Source: Lachnospiraceae bacterium
GTDB lineage: Bacteria; Bacillota; Clostridia; Lachnospirales; Lachnospiraceae
DNA: 54,439 nt
Assembly: GCA_024681775.1 (NCBI GenBank)
Contig: JAILAF010000095.1
Span: forward strand, 1 to 54,439
Reading direction: 5' to 3'
This document shows positions 26,150 to 34,698 of the stretch, piece after piece (position 1 is the first letter of the stretch; every line of letters begins with the position of its first letter). Below the pieces are notes generated by a model. It was given only the letters and a program-made list of their open reading frames with translations. It had not been told where the DNA came from and did not search any database. The position numbers and the translations under genes are program-made.

Positions 26150-26863
26150 TCAGGTGATGAGCTCCTTATAGTCTCTGTTCAGCCGGCCGCAGGTCTTTAC
26201 CGCCGTCATGGCCAGCACCTCCAGGGCATCGAGATATCCTCTGCCCAGGGGGTAGTCCCGCTTGATCATGGACAGCTCTGTGCAGCCCAGAACGATGACT
26301 TCCGCTCCCGCTTCCCGCAGCTCCATGCTGACCTTTTTGAATTTGTCCATCTCCGGCTCGATTCCGGCCTTCACGTCATTGTAGATCAGGTCCATCACAT
26401 AGCGCTGTCCCTCCGCGGAAGGAATGACCTGACGGATTCCCCGGGCTTCCAGTTCCCGGGCAAAGATCCCGCTGCGGATGGTGCCGTCGGTGGCCATGAT
26501 GCCCACGGTGCCGATGCCGTGGTCCTTCAGATACTGTGCGGTCTCCCGGATCCCATGGATCACGGGAGCGCCGATGGCCTCCTGCAGTTCCTCCTGGAAA
26601 TAATGGGCCGTCATACAGGGAATGGCGATGACGGTAGCGCCGGAGCGCACCAGGCCCAGGCCGGCTCTCTTCAGCTCAGGCAGTGGGGAATCCTGGCTTT
26701 CTCCCAGGATAAATGCCGTCCTGTCCGGCGTCCCGGGAATCTGATGCAGGAGAAGCTCCAGATGCTCCTGGTCCGTTGCCGCATCCGTCATCCGGGTCAG
26801 CAGTTCCAGGAAATATGCACTTGCCATGGGGCCCAGTCCCCCGATGATACCGAGTATTTCCAT
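26150..26863 (-). CDS. Aspartate/glutamate racemase-family protein
   Basis: A PLP-independent two-cysteine racemase of 237 residues. Catalytic cysteines are in AIPCMTAH (Cys about 83; relatives usually have PCNTAH) and VLGCTELS (Cys about 194). The N-terminal GIIGGLGPMAS is typical of aspartate racemases. It heads the dlt-like operon, one base from the ligase gene, suggesting it supplies the D-amino acid. The exact substrate cannot be read from sequence. AAGGAAAG precedes the ATG. Confidence 0.9.
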   Translation of the reverse strand: MEILGIIGGLGPMASAYFLELLTRMTDAATDQEHLELLLHQIPGTPDRTAFILGESQDSPLPELKRAGLGLVRSGATVIAIPCMTAHYFQEELQEAIGAPVIHGIRETAQYLKDHGIGTVGIMATDGTIRSGIFARELEARGIRQVIPSAEGQRYVMDLIYNDVKAGIEPEMDKFKKVSMELREAGAEVIVLGCTELSMIKRDYPLGRGYLDALEVLAMTAVKTCGRLNRDYKELIT

Positions 26864-26884
26864 TTTCTTTCCTTGTCAGCTTAT

Positions 26885-26998
26885 TCAAGACAGTGAGCGA
26901 GAAATTCGCGAAGGCGATTTCTCGCGACGCAACCGTGCACTTTGAGCTCTGCGCAAATTGCGTTTGAAAAATCATATATCGATATGATTTTTCGAACA
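26885..26998. repeat. Hairpin cluster, possible divergent relative of the repeat family (B)
   Basis: Contains GTTTGAAAAATCATAT paired with ATATGATTTTTCGAAC (26962-26997, 4-base loop) and GCGAGAAATTCGC paired with GCGATTTCTCGC (about 26897-26923). The plus strand GTGAGCGAG followed by an AAATT...GATTT hairpin with a GCGAAGGC loop resembles the P3 module of copies D and E read on the minus strand. The long hairpin starts one base after the stop codon of the transglutaminase-like gene. Membership is uncertain. Confidence 0.5.
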
Positions 26999-28732
26999 TC
27001 ATTCAATATCCGGATAGTCCTCTTTGACATACATGTGGGAATTGTGATGCTCTGCGGAGTAGGCCATGAGGGTGGCATCGTCCACATAGCACAGGTAGGG
27101 ATGGTCGGAGCGCCTGCAGGCATCGAAATGGTACCAGCCCTCCCCGATGTTCACCAGATTCCAGAAATGCTTCCTGCTGGTGGGGATTTTGCAGATATCG
27201 ATATTCTCGATCCCGGCTCTGGTGAGAAGCACCTTGGAGACGGAGGCATAGGTCAGACAGTCGCCGATATGGTCCTTCAGCCCCTCATAGGCCGCAGGCA
27301 CCCAGTCCGCGTTGTCCTCGGTCTTGCCCCGGTTCTCGTAGCCGATGTTGTTGTACACATAACTGTAGATCTTCGTGATGATCTCCATGGGAGTCATCTC
27401 CGGCGTCAGGATCCGTTCCAGGACCTCATCCGCCATGGCGTTCACCACCTCCACATCGATGTCTCTGTGCAGCACCGTAACAGTGATGGTCTGAATCGCC
27501 GTATTCCCCGCCCGGTCCGTGGCAGTGTAGGTTGCGGTATACTCCCCCTCTTCCGAAGGATTGACGCCGTCCGCATCCACGGTATATTCCATCTCACCGT
27601 CGCAATTGTCCGTTGCCCGGGGGATCTGTTTGTAGGAAATCGTGTCTCCCTCGTGGATCACGATGTCATGCACACCCGTAAAGACAGGCGGTTCCGTATC
27701 TTTGATCAGCGTCAGGGTGACGCGCACGGAGGAGGCATTGCCCCCCTCGTCCCTGCCGATGAGGGACAGGGTCTGGGGATCCGGATCATCCGCATCCGGC
27801 TCTCTGTCAAAGGAATAGGTCACCATCGTGGCATCCGTCTCGGAGGTGACCAGCATCCCCGGATCCTCCAGGGCACTGGCGTAACCTTCATAATCCTGCG
27901 CCGTAAACGTGGGCGGGATGGTATCCGTGACATGGAGCAGAGAGGTATAGACATCTCCTGCCACGCGGATCTCCACCGGGATATCCCGGACTCTGTGCAG
28001 GTCATCTTCCGACAGCTCTGTCACAAATTCCCCATCCTCGATTCCCGGAAGCAGGAAATCAGCCGCCGTAAGAAAAGGGGAACCCGCTTCCACAGTCAGC
28101 TCTGGCCGCAGGGGGGAAACGGTCAGCTCGGAGAAAACCTCCGTCACATTGCTGCCCGCATCCTTCAGGAGAATGCCCACACTGTAATGACCGGGGGTGT
28201 GAAAGTCCACATCTCCGGCAAAGGAAACCGACACATCTGTCGCATCCGTGATATTTTCCACGAAATCCGCCGGCTCCGCAGTCTCGCCCAGCAGCAGGGA
28301 CAGATTCTTTGCCTCCGCTGTGGGGGCTACTGTATCCTCGATCAACAGGGTGCAGTGATAGTTGTAATGTCCGGAGTGGATGGTCAGGGCCTGCTCTCCC
28401 GGTGTCCGGGGATCCGGCAGGGGCGTGCCCGGAACGAAATAAGCATCCTCGCCGGGCCGCTTCAGGAAGTCCGCGGCAGTCACTTCCGTGCCCGCTTCCG
28501 CAATGGCGCGGGGTCTGATCCTTCCGCTGTAGTCCTGATACAGGAACCATCCGCCGGCAGAAAGGCCGCCCAGAAGCAGGAGCACGATCAGGAGGATGAG
28601 CCCTCCCCGCTTCTTCCGCCCGCCTTTCTTTTTCCGGCTCTTTTTTTCTGTTGTGTTCGTGTGGGCGGGTCTTGGATCAAAATGCTCCGTGTCAATGAAC
28701 TCCAGCCCGTCTTCCCAGTTTTGATCTTCCAT
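26999..28732 (-). CDS. Membrane-anchored transglutaminase-like protein with Ig-like repeats
   Basis: A 577-residue protein with a cytoplasmic basic N-terminus (KKSRKKKGGRKKRG), one membrane helix (about 45-65) and a large outer part. Several Ig-like/HYR repeats follow, marked by DTVAP, DTIPP, DTEPPVF and DRAGNTA. The C-terminal transglutaminase-like core has Cys in GDCLTYAS (about 492), His in RKHFWNLVN (about 522) and Asp in WYHFDACR (about 537), so the triad is complete. It may act as a surface protease or cross-linking enzyme; substrate unknown. AAAGG lies four bases before the ATG. Confidence 0.88.
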   Translation of the reverse strand: MEDQNWEDGLEFIDTEHFDPRPAHTNTTEKKSRKKKGGRKKRGGLILLIVLLLLGGLSAGGWFLYQDYSGRIRPRAIAEAGTEVTAADFLKRPGEDAYFVPGTPLPDPRTPGEQALTIHSGHYNYHCTLLIEDTVAPTAEAKNLSLLLGETAEPADFVENITDATDVSVSFAGDVDFHTPGHYSVGILLKDAGSNVTEVFSELTVSPLRPELTVEAGSPFLTAADFLLPGIEDGEFVTELSEDDLHRVRDIPVEIRVAGDVYTSLLHVTDTIPPTFTAQDYEGYASALEDPGMLVTSETDATMVTYSFDREPDADDPDPQTLSLIGRDEGGNASSVRVTLTLIKDTEPPVFTGVHDIVIHEGDTISYKQIPRATDNCDGEMEYTVDADGVNPSEEGEYTATYTATDRAGNTAIQTITVTVLHRDIDVEVVNAMADEVLERILTPEMTPMEIITKIYSYVYNNIGYENRGKTEDNADWVPAAYEGLKDHIGDCLTYASVSKVLLTRAGIENIDICKIPTSRKHFWNLVNIGEGWYHFDACRRSDHPYLCYVDDATLMAYSAEHHNSHMYVKEDYPDIE

Positions 28733-28829
28733 GGTACCTTTGTCTTTCTATCACAGACCGTTTTGGGATCTGTTATCCGCATTGGAACGGGATACACCCC
28801 CGGCATCTTTTTGTTCCGATGGCCTGTCG

Positions 28830-30596
28830 TCAGCACACATTCCGCAACAGGAACTGTACCTTTGTCTCTCCGCGATAGGTATTTAACCCCACTTCGTAGG
28901 TCACGGAGAGCTCATAATCACAGCCTCCCCGCTCCAGCGCATCCAGAGAGGCCTCCGGATAGCGGCTTTTTATGGTTTCTTCAAAGCGTTCCCCATCACC
29001 GAAATAGGTGAGAGATACGGTGCCGGACTCAGCCGTGCGCACGGTAAACCGCAGGTATTTCCCACCCTCGCCGAAACGGGAAAGGGACAGGAAATGAACC
29101 CCCTTCAGGGCAAAGAGGGGCGTCGGGTTCCCGGTGCCCACAGGCTCCAGGGCCTGCAGTTGCTCTGCCAGCTCCTTTGTGGCATAGGAAAAAGGCATTG
29201 CCGCATCGATATACACCTTATTGCGAAAATCCTCCGCTGTCAATCCGGAGCGCTCGTTTAACGCCTTCTCCAGGGCAGGGATATCCTCCCGCTTCATGGA
29301 AAGCCCTGCCGCCAGCGCATGACCGCCGAATTTCAGGAACAGATCCTTCACTTCCGTCATATGCTCAAACATATGATAGGCATCGATGGATCGGCCGGAT
29401 CCCTTGACACACTCTGCGCCGTCCGTCAGGACAAAGACAGGGTGGGCATAGCGCTCCCGGAGCTTCCCGGCGATGATCCCGGCGATGCTCTCATGGGTGC
29501 CGGGAAGGTAGATGACGTAGACATCCCGGTCCTCCAGGTGGTGCTCCTCCACGTAGCGGATCCCGCGGTCGGTGCCCTCCTGGGTCAGTTCCTTGCGGGT
29601 ATCGTTGAGGCTCTTGATCTCCTCCGCCAGCAAAATGGCATCCCGCTCGTTGGTCTCCAGCAGGAGCTCCAGCGCCGCATGGGCGCTTTCCAGCCTTCCG
29701 GTGGCGTTGATGCAGGGTCCCAGGACAAAGCCCAGGGAGTAACAGCTCAGCTTTCCCGGATCCAGGGCGTTGGCGCGCATCAGGCTCCGCAGGCCGGTGT
29801 TTCTCGTGTGTTTCATGCTCTCGATGCCGCTGCGGACAATGTTCCGGTTCTCGTTCATCAGGGGCATCACGTCACAGACCGTGCCCAGGGCGGCAAACTG
29901 CAGGAATTCATCCATGTCATCCTCGGAAAGCAAGCCTTCCGTTTTGCGTTTCATGGCCTGCATCACCTTGTAGGCGATCATGGCGCCGCAGATCTCCTTA
30001 TAGGGATAGGGGCAGTCTTTCCTGTGGGGATCCACCACTGCCGCGGCAGGAGGCAGGATCTCCTTACGGCTGCCGTCTTCTGCGATCTCATAGGGCACCT
30101 GGTGATGGTCCGTCACCAGCACCTCCACGCCCAGCTCCACCGCCCTTGCAATGGCGTCACTCGCAGCGATGCCGTTGTCGCAGGTGAGGATCACCTGAAT
30201 GCCGTCCTCCGCCGCCCTCTCCGTCATGGAGCGGTTCAGCCCGTAACCGTCCCGGATCCTGTGCGGGATCACCGCATCCGCATCCGCTCCCAGGAGCCGC
30301 AGCCCCCGGACCAGGATATAGGTAGAGGTGACACCGTCCACGTCATAGTCGCCCATGACACGGATCCTGTGGCCTTCCTGCAATGCCTTCAGCAGGCGGT
30401 CCGTCAGCAGATCCATATCCTTCATCAGGAAGGGATCATGCTGATCCGCTGCTGTCCCATAGAGAAAAGAACGGGCTTCCGGCAGATCCGTGATCCCCCG
30501 GTTGCGAAGAAGCTTCGCAACCAGGGGGTCAACGTTAAGTGCCGAAGCCCATTCCTGAAAATCTGCGGATTTTTGATGTAAAATCCACTGTTCCAT
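28830..30596 (-). CDS. recJ: Single-stranded-DNA-specific 5'-3' exonuclease RecJ
   Basis: RecJ degrades 5'-ended single strands in recombination and mismatch repair. The 588-residue chain has the DHH phosphoesterase motifs VMGDYDVDGVTS, TCDNGIA and VTDHHQVP, ALGTVCDVMPL, and the DHHA1 domain GGHALAAGLSM. The start MEQWILHQ at 30596 follows GGGAGG; the ATG four codons earlier overlaps that ribosome site. Confidence 0.95.
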   Translation of the reverse strand: MEQWILHQKSADFQEWASALNVDPLVAKLLRNRGITDLPEARSFLYGTAADQHDPFLMKDMDLLTDRLLKALQEGHRIRVMGDYDVDGVTSTYILVRGLRLLGADADAVIPHRIRDGYGLNRSMTERAAEDGIQVILTCDNGIAASDAIARAVELGVEVLVTDHHQVPYEIAEDGSRKEILPPAAAVVDPHRKDCPYPYKEICGAMIAYKVMQAMKRKTEGLLSEDDMDEFLQFAALGTVCDVMPLMNENRNIVRSGIESMKHTRNTGLRSLMRANALDPGKLSCYSLGFVLGPCINATGRLESAHAALELLLETNERDAILLAEEIKSLNDTRKELTQEGTDRGIRYVEEHHLEDRDVYVIYLPGTHESIAGIIAGKLRERYAHPVFVLTDGAECVKGSGRSIDAYHMFEHMTEVKDLFLKFGGHALAAGLSMKREDIPALEKALNERSGLTAEDFRNKVYIDAAMPFSYATKELAEQLQALEPVGTGNPTPLFALKGVHFLSLSRFGEGGKYLRFTVRTAESGTVSLTYFGDGERFEETIKSRYPEASLDALERGGCDYELSVTYEVGLNTYRGETKVQFLLRNVC

Positions 30597-30625
30597 ATAA
30601 CCTCCCATGCCGAAGGAAAACGCGA

Positions 30626-32860
30626 TCAGTTTTTCTTCTCAGCCTTGCCGACCTTTCTCATGAGGAACCAGAATGCACCGGCCAGGCATACGGAGGAGTA
30701 GCATCCGCAGGCGATACCGACCATCAGAGGCAGCGCGAAATCCCGGATGCTGGAAACACCGAGGAAGTACAGGAACGCAACCATCACGAAAGTGGTCAGG
30801 GAGGTGAAGATACTCCTGGAAAGGGTCTGCGTAATGCTTCTGTTGACCTGCTCCTCCAGGGATGCTTTGCCGTTCAGGTTCATGTTCTCACGAACACGGT
30901 CAAAGATGACGATGGTGGCATTGACGGAGTAACCGACAATGGTCAGCATGCAGGCCACGAAGGTATTGGTCACGGATACTCGGGCGATGGCGTAGAACGC
31001 CAGCACCACCAGGACATCGTGGGTCAGCGCCAGGATGGAGCTGAGACCGAAGCGGATATCCTTGAAACGGATGCGGATGTAGATCAGCATACAGATGATG
31101 GCTACGATGACGGCCACGATGGTGTCACGCTTCATCTCGTTGCTGATGGTGGAACTGATGGTCTCGGAATTGATCTGACCCTCGGTAACGCCGAAGGAGC
31201 TGATCAATGCCTGATTCAGTGCCTCTCTGGTAGCAACATCCAGGGAGGAAGTCTTGAAGATGACCTCGTTGGTGCCCTGTACGGTCTGGATCTGTACATT
31301 GCTGCCGGTAACACTTTCGATCACGGGAGCGACCTCTGCGTTCAGGTTGTCCAGATCACGGCTCTCATTGAAGTCCACGGTGGTAGCGGTACCGCCGACG
31401 AACTCCAGAGAGTAATTCAGGGCGCCGTTGCCGCGGCCCTTCTGGATGCCCATCACCACGACACCTGCCAGAATCACCACCACGCTGGCGGTGATGAATA
31501 CGAATTTCTTGGAAAGGAAGTCGGTGACCTTGTGCTCCTTCCCGATGCCAAAGAACTTGGGATCCTTCAGCCCGAGGGTATAGAAGCATCTGATCAGCCA
31601 TCTGGTCACCACCAAAGCGGTGAACATGGAAAGAACGATACCCAGTGCCAGGGTCTGTGCAAAGCCCTTCACGCTTCCGGGACCCAGGAGCAGCAGCACA
31701 ACGGCTGCGATCAGGGTGGTGACGTTGCCGTCCACGATGGCGGAAAGTGCCTTGTCGAATCCGATCTTAACGGCAGACTGTACCGTCTTGCCGGTTGCCA
31801 GCTCCTCGCGGATACGGGCGAAAATGACCACATTGGCATCCACTGCCATACCGATGGACAGGATGATACCTGCGATACCGGAAAGGGTCAGGGTCATGTC
31901 AAAGCCGTTCAGCAGAAGGACCACCAGCGCGATGTAACTGACCAGTGCCAGGGATGCTGCCAGGCCGGGGACAAAGTAAACCACGATCATGAAGACAGCC
32001 ACTACGATAAATCCGAAGAGACCGGCCTTCAGGGAAGTGCTGATGGCCTCCTGGCCGAGCTGTGCGCCCACCACCTTGGAGTGGAGCTCTTCCAGCTCCA
32101 GGCTCAGTCCGCCGATACGGATGGTGGAAGCCAGCTTCTCGGCATCCTCATAGGTGAAGGAACCGGTGATCTGCGCCACGCCGTCCGCAAGAACTGCCTG
32201 TACTCTGGGAACACTGATGAGCTGCTCATCATAGTAGATGGCGATGGTCTCACCGTTTTTGTATGCCTTCTCGGTCGCCTTGGCAAATTTCTCTCTGCCT
32301 TCGTCCGTCATGGTCAGGGATACGGCATACTCCACATTCTTCATCTGGTCGGAGGAGGATACAGCCTTGGCATCCGCCACATCCGTTCCGTAGAGAACGA
32401 TGGAACCGTCCGCGATCATCTCGTCGATGGACTTGTTCAGCTCATAATATCCGGAAGAACCGATGGAATAGTTCTGATTGCCTGCATCGTCGGTCTGTGC
32501 GATGAAATACAGGGTTCCGGGCTTGCCCAGCTCCTGCAGGATCGCATTTGCGTCGGACACACCGGGGATCTCAATGTTGATCCGGTTGTTGCCCTCCTGG
32601 TAGACCTGCGCCTCGGTGCTGTAGTTCGTCACACGCTGCTGCAGCTTGTAAATGGTATCCGCCATATCGGTGTCGCTGGGATTCTCCTCTCCCACCACCT
32701 GATAGGTGATGCTGACACCGCCTGCCAGATCCAGGCCCAGGGAAATGTCCGATGCACTCGCCGTACCGTACGCGTCCGTGCCCCAGATATCGATGTAGCC
32801 GATGCCCAGGGTGGCCAGCAGAATGATCAGCAAAATAATGACTGCCTTGCTCTTTTTCAT
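30626..32860 (-). CDS. secDF: Protein translocase subunit SecDF (fused)
   Basis: SecDF uses the proton gradient to pull exported proteins through SecYEG. SecD and SecF are fused in one 744-residue chain with about 12 membrane helices. The SecD part has LGLDLAGGVSITYQV and the periplasmic P1 region; the SecF part starts near the KFVFITASV helix and has LEFVGGTATTVDF and VGYSVNATIVIFDRVREN. The start at 32860 (MKKSKAVIILL) follows AAAGGA. It lies downstream of scfB, a common clostridial arrangement. Confidence 0.95.
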   Translation of the reverse strand: MKKSKAVIILLIILLATLGIGYIDIWGTDAYGTASASDISLGLDLAGGVSITYQVVGEENPSDTDMADTIYKLQQRVTNYSTEAQVYQEGNNRINIEIPGVSDANAILQELGKPGTLYFIAQTDDAGNQNYSIGSSGYYELNKSIDEMIADGSIVLYGTDVADAKAVSSSDQMKNVEYAVSLTMTDEGREKFAKATEKAYKNGETIAIYYDEQLISVPRVQAVLADGVAQITGSFTYEDAEKLASTIRIGGLSLELEELHSKVVGAQLGQEAISTSLKAGLFGFIVVAVFMIVVYFVPGLAASLALVSYIALVVLLLNGFDMTLTLSGIAGIILSIGMAVDANVVIFARIREELATGKTVQSAVKIGFDKALSAIVDGNVTTLIAAVVLLLLGPGSVKGFAQTLALGIVLSMFTALVVTRWLIRCFYTLGLKDPKFFGIGKEHKVTDFLSKKFVFITASVVVILAGVVVMGIQKGRGNGALNYSLEFVGGTATTVDFNESRDLDNLNAEVAPVIESVTGSNVQIQTVQGTNEVIFKTSSLDVATREALNQALISSFGVTEGQINSETISSTISNEMKRDTIVAVIVAIICMLIYIRIRFKDIRFGLSSILALTHDVLVVLAFYAIARVSVTNTFVACMLTIVGYSVNATIVIFDRVRENMNLNGKASLEEQVNRSITQTLSRSIFTSLTTFVMVAFLYFLGVSSIRDFALPLMVGIACGCYSSVCLAGAFWFLMRKVGKAEKKN

Positions 32861-32922
32861 GACTTTGGTTCCTTTCCTTCTGATAAGACTCTGTATCAAA
32901 ATACTCTGAATAGAGAATTATT

Positions 32923-34323
32923 TCAAGTCTCTTCCTCTTCTTCCGCAGCCTCCGCCGCCTTCATCATAATGGCGCATTCAATGCGCTTTCTCTGAAGCTC
33001 GCAGCCCACCTCGTACACATCGGTGATCTTGCCGTGGAAGTTGTAGGAATTGGCGGCGCATCCGCCGCTGCAGTAGAACTTGGCGAAGCATTTCCGGCAC
33101 TGCTCTCTCGCGTAGACATTGCAGACCTTGAATTCATCCCGGATATCGGTGGCGGTGATGCCCTCATCCACATTGCCCATCAGGAAGTCTTCGTTCCCGA
33201 CGAACTGGTGGCAGGGATACAGATCTCCCCAGGGAGTCACTGCCAGGTACTCGCATCCGGAACCGCAGCCGGACAGACGCTTTGCCACGCAGGGGCCGCC
33301 CTCCAGATCGATCATAAAGTGGAAGAAATTGAAAGGCTTCCCGTTCTTGCGGCGACGGAGCATCTCCTTCGCCAGCAGGTCATATTGTTCTTTCAGATAA
33401 GGAATGTCCTCCTCGCGGATGGCGTAGTCATCCTCGGGCTTCGCCACCACGGGCTCCACCGAGATCTGCTGAAATCCCAAATCCGCCAGGTGCAGGACGT
33501 CCTGCGTAAAGTCCAGATTGTAATGGGTGAAGGTACCGCGCACGTAGTAGTTCATCTGATCGCGGCTCTCCGCCACCTTCAGGAACTTGGGGACAATGGT
33601 GTCGTAGCTTCCCTGTCCGCCGCGGAAGGGGCGCATGCGGTCATTGACTTCCTTCCGGCCGTCGATGCTCAGCACCACATTGCTCATTTCCTTATTGGCA
33701 AACTCCATGATCTCATCGTTTAAGAGAATGCCGTTGGTGGTGAGGGTAAAGCGGAAGCGCTTGTTGTGCTCCTTTTCGATGGACCTGCCGTACTCCACGA
33801 TCTGTTTTACCACATCCCAGTTCAGGGTGGGCTCGCCGCCGAAAAAGTCCACTTCCAGATTCACCCGGTTGCCGGAATTCGCCACCAGGAAATCCAGGGC
33901 CTTCTTCCCCACTTCAAAGCTCATGAGCGCTCTGCGTCCGTGGTATTCTCCCTCCTCGGCAAAGCAGTATCTGCATGCCAGATTGCAGTCATGGGAGATG
34001 TGCAGGCACAGGGCCTTTACCACCGTAGGGCGCACCTTGAAGGCATCGATATAGTCCTCGTAGACATCCTTGGAAAAAAGCTGTCCTTCGCCGGCCAGCT
34101 CCAGGACCTCCTCCACCGCCTCACAGATCTCTTCCTCTTTGTAAGGAAGGCGGGCAACGTGGATCACGGCGGCCTTCATGGTCTCGGGATCCTTGATCCC
34201 TTCTTCATAGAGAGGCTCCACCAGGGGGATCATATCGTATACGATATCGTCCACCACATGTACGGAGCCGGAATTTACATCCAGAACAATGTTGTAGCCA
34301 TTGCTCTTATAAGCATGGATCAT
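32923..34323 (-). CDS. scfB: SCIFF-peptide maturase, radical SAM/SPASM
   Basis: This enzyme forms Cys-Thr thioether links in the SCIFF peptide. The 466-residue chain has the radical SAM cluster motif CNLACRYC (Cys about 113, 117, 120) and a cysteine-rich SPASM domain including SGCGSGCEYLAV, LYPCHQF and CRKCFAKFYCSGGC. An N-terminal peptide-recognition region precedes it. The ATG at 34323 has AAAGG upstream; an in-frame GTG three codons earlier overlaps that site. It lies directly downstream of the SCIFF gene. Confidence 0.95.
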   Translation of the reverse strand: MIHAYKSNGYNIVLDVNSGSVHVVDDIVYDMIPLVEPLYEEGIKDPETMKAAVIHVARLPYKEEEICEAVEEVLELAGEGQLFSKDVYEDYIDAFKVRPTVVKALCLHISHDCNLACRYCFAEEGEYHGRRALMSFEVGKKALDFLVANSGNRVNLEVDFFGGEPTLNWDVVKQIVEYGRSIEKEHNKRFRFTLTTNGILLNDEIMEFANKEMSNVVLSIDGRKEVNDRMRPFRGGQGSYDTIVPKFLKVAESRDQMNYYVRGTFTHYNLDFTQDVLHLADLGFQQISVEPVVAKPEDDYAIREEDIPYLKEQYDLLAKEMLRRRKNGKPFNFFHFMIDLEGGPCVAKRLSGCGSGCEYLAVTPWGDLYPCHQFVGNEDFLMGNVDEGITATDIRDEFKVCNVYAREQCRKCFAKFYCSGGCAANSYNFHGKITDVYEVGCELQRKRIECAIMMKAAEAAEEEEET

Positions 34324-34349
34324 AAAAAACACCTTTCGAATAACGCAAC

Positions 34350-34384
34350 AACAGACAGCGACCGCGCCGCGATCACTGTCTGTT
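34350..34384 (-). terminator. Strong hairpin between the SCIFF gene and its maturase
   Basis: On the minus strand AACAGACAG...CTGTCTGTT is extended by GATCGC/GCGGTC around a GGC loop, about 16 bp in total. No U-tract follows, so it more likely limits read-through or protects the short upstream mRNA than acts as a full terminator. Confidence 0.6.
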
Positions 34385-34410
34385 TAAGCAGCATCTAAAC
34401 GTCCCTCGGA

Positions 34411-34554
34411 TTACTTCAGCTTCTCACAGGTCTGATTGCCGACCGTGCAGGAAGTCTTGCATGCGGACTGGCAGGAAGTCTGGCACTCGCCGCAGCCGCC
34501 CTTCTTCATGGACTCCTTCAGGTTTCTGGTATTCAAAGTCTTAATATGCTTCAT
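34411..34554 (-). CDS. scfA: SCIFF ranthipeptide precursor (six cysteines in forty-five residues)
   Basis: A 47-residue peptide starting MKHIKTLNTRNLKES with six cysteines in the pattern GGCGEC-TSC-SAC-TSC-QTC. It is the substrate of the adjacent maturase, which joins cysteines to neighbouring threonines. SCIFF is widespread in Clostridia, often next to secD/secF, with a debated role. AAGGAGG lies eight bases before the ATG and a strong promoter precedes it. Confidence 0.97.
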   Translation of the reverse strand: MKHIKTLNTRNLKESMKKGGCGECQTSCQSACKTSCTVGNQTCEKLK

Positions 34555-34607
34555 GGATCTGCCTCCTTAAATATTGGCTTTTCTAAACAAAACATAAAAC
34601 CGTGTGT

Positions 34608-34636
34608 AGTATAGCACAAGATGTATTCCTTGACAA
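34608..34636 (-). promoter_or_regulatory. Promoter of the SCIFF operon
   Basis: Minus strand TTGTCA (34636-34631), 17-base spacer, TATACT (34613-34608); five of six matches in each box. Its -35 coincides with the -35 of the divergent promoter on the other strand. Confidence 0.88.
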
Positions 34637-34658
34637 GACAGGATTTTGTCAGTAAAAT
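34630..34658 (+). promoter_or_regulatory. Promoter of the DUF21/CBS protein gene
   Basis: Plus strand TTGACA (34630-34635), 17-base spacer, TAAAAT (34653-34658). The predicted start near 34665 lies after the first in-frame ATG (34621), which therefore cannot be the translation start. Confidence 0.88.
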
Positions 34659-34698
34659 TTTCCCTAATAGTACCGCATTATCGCAAAGGAGAACAGTT

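Noticed and set aside
26942-29011. A 689-codon open frame on the plus strand
   Set aside because: It is antisense to the transglutaminase-like gene and runs across hairpin cluster B and an intergenic gap. It has no motif or credible ribosome site.
30539-32995. An 818-codon open frame on the plus strand
   Set aside because: It is antisense to secDF, whose domains and membrane helices are clear. Its product is full of His, Gly and Asp with no known domain, as expected for a shadow frame in GC-rich DNA.
34621-34698. A start codon at 34621 for the CBS-domain protein
   Set aside because: It lies upstream of the -35 box. The mRNA should start near 34665, and the TTG at 34699 has a well-placed AAAGGAG.
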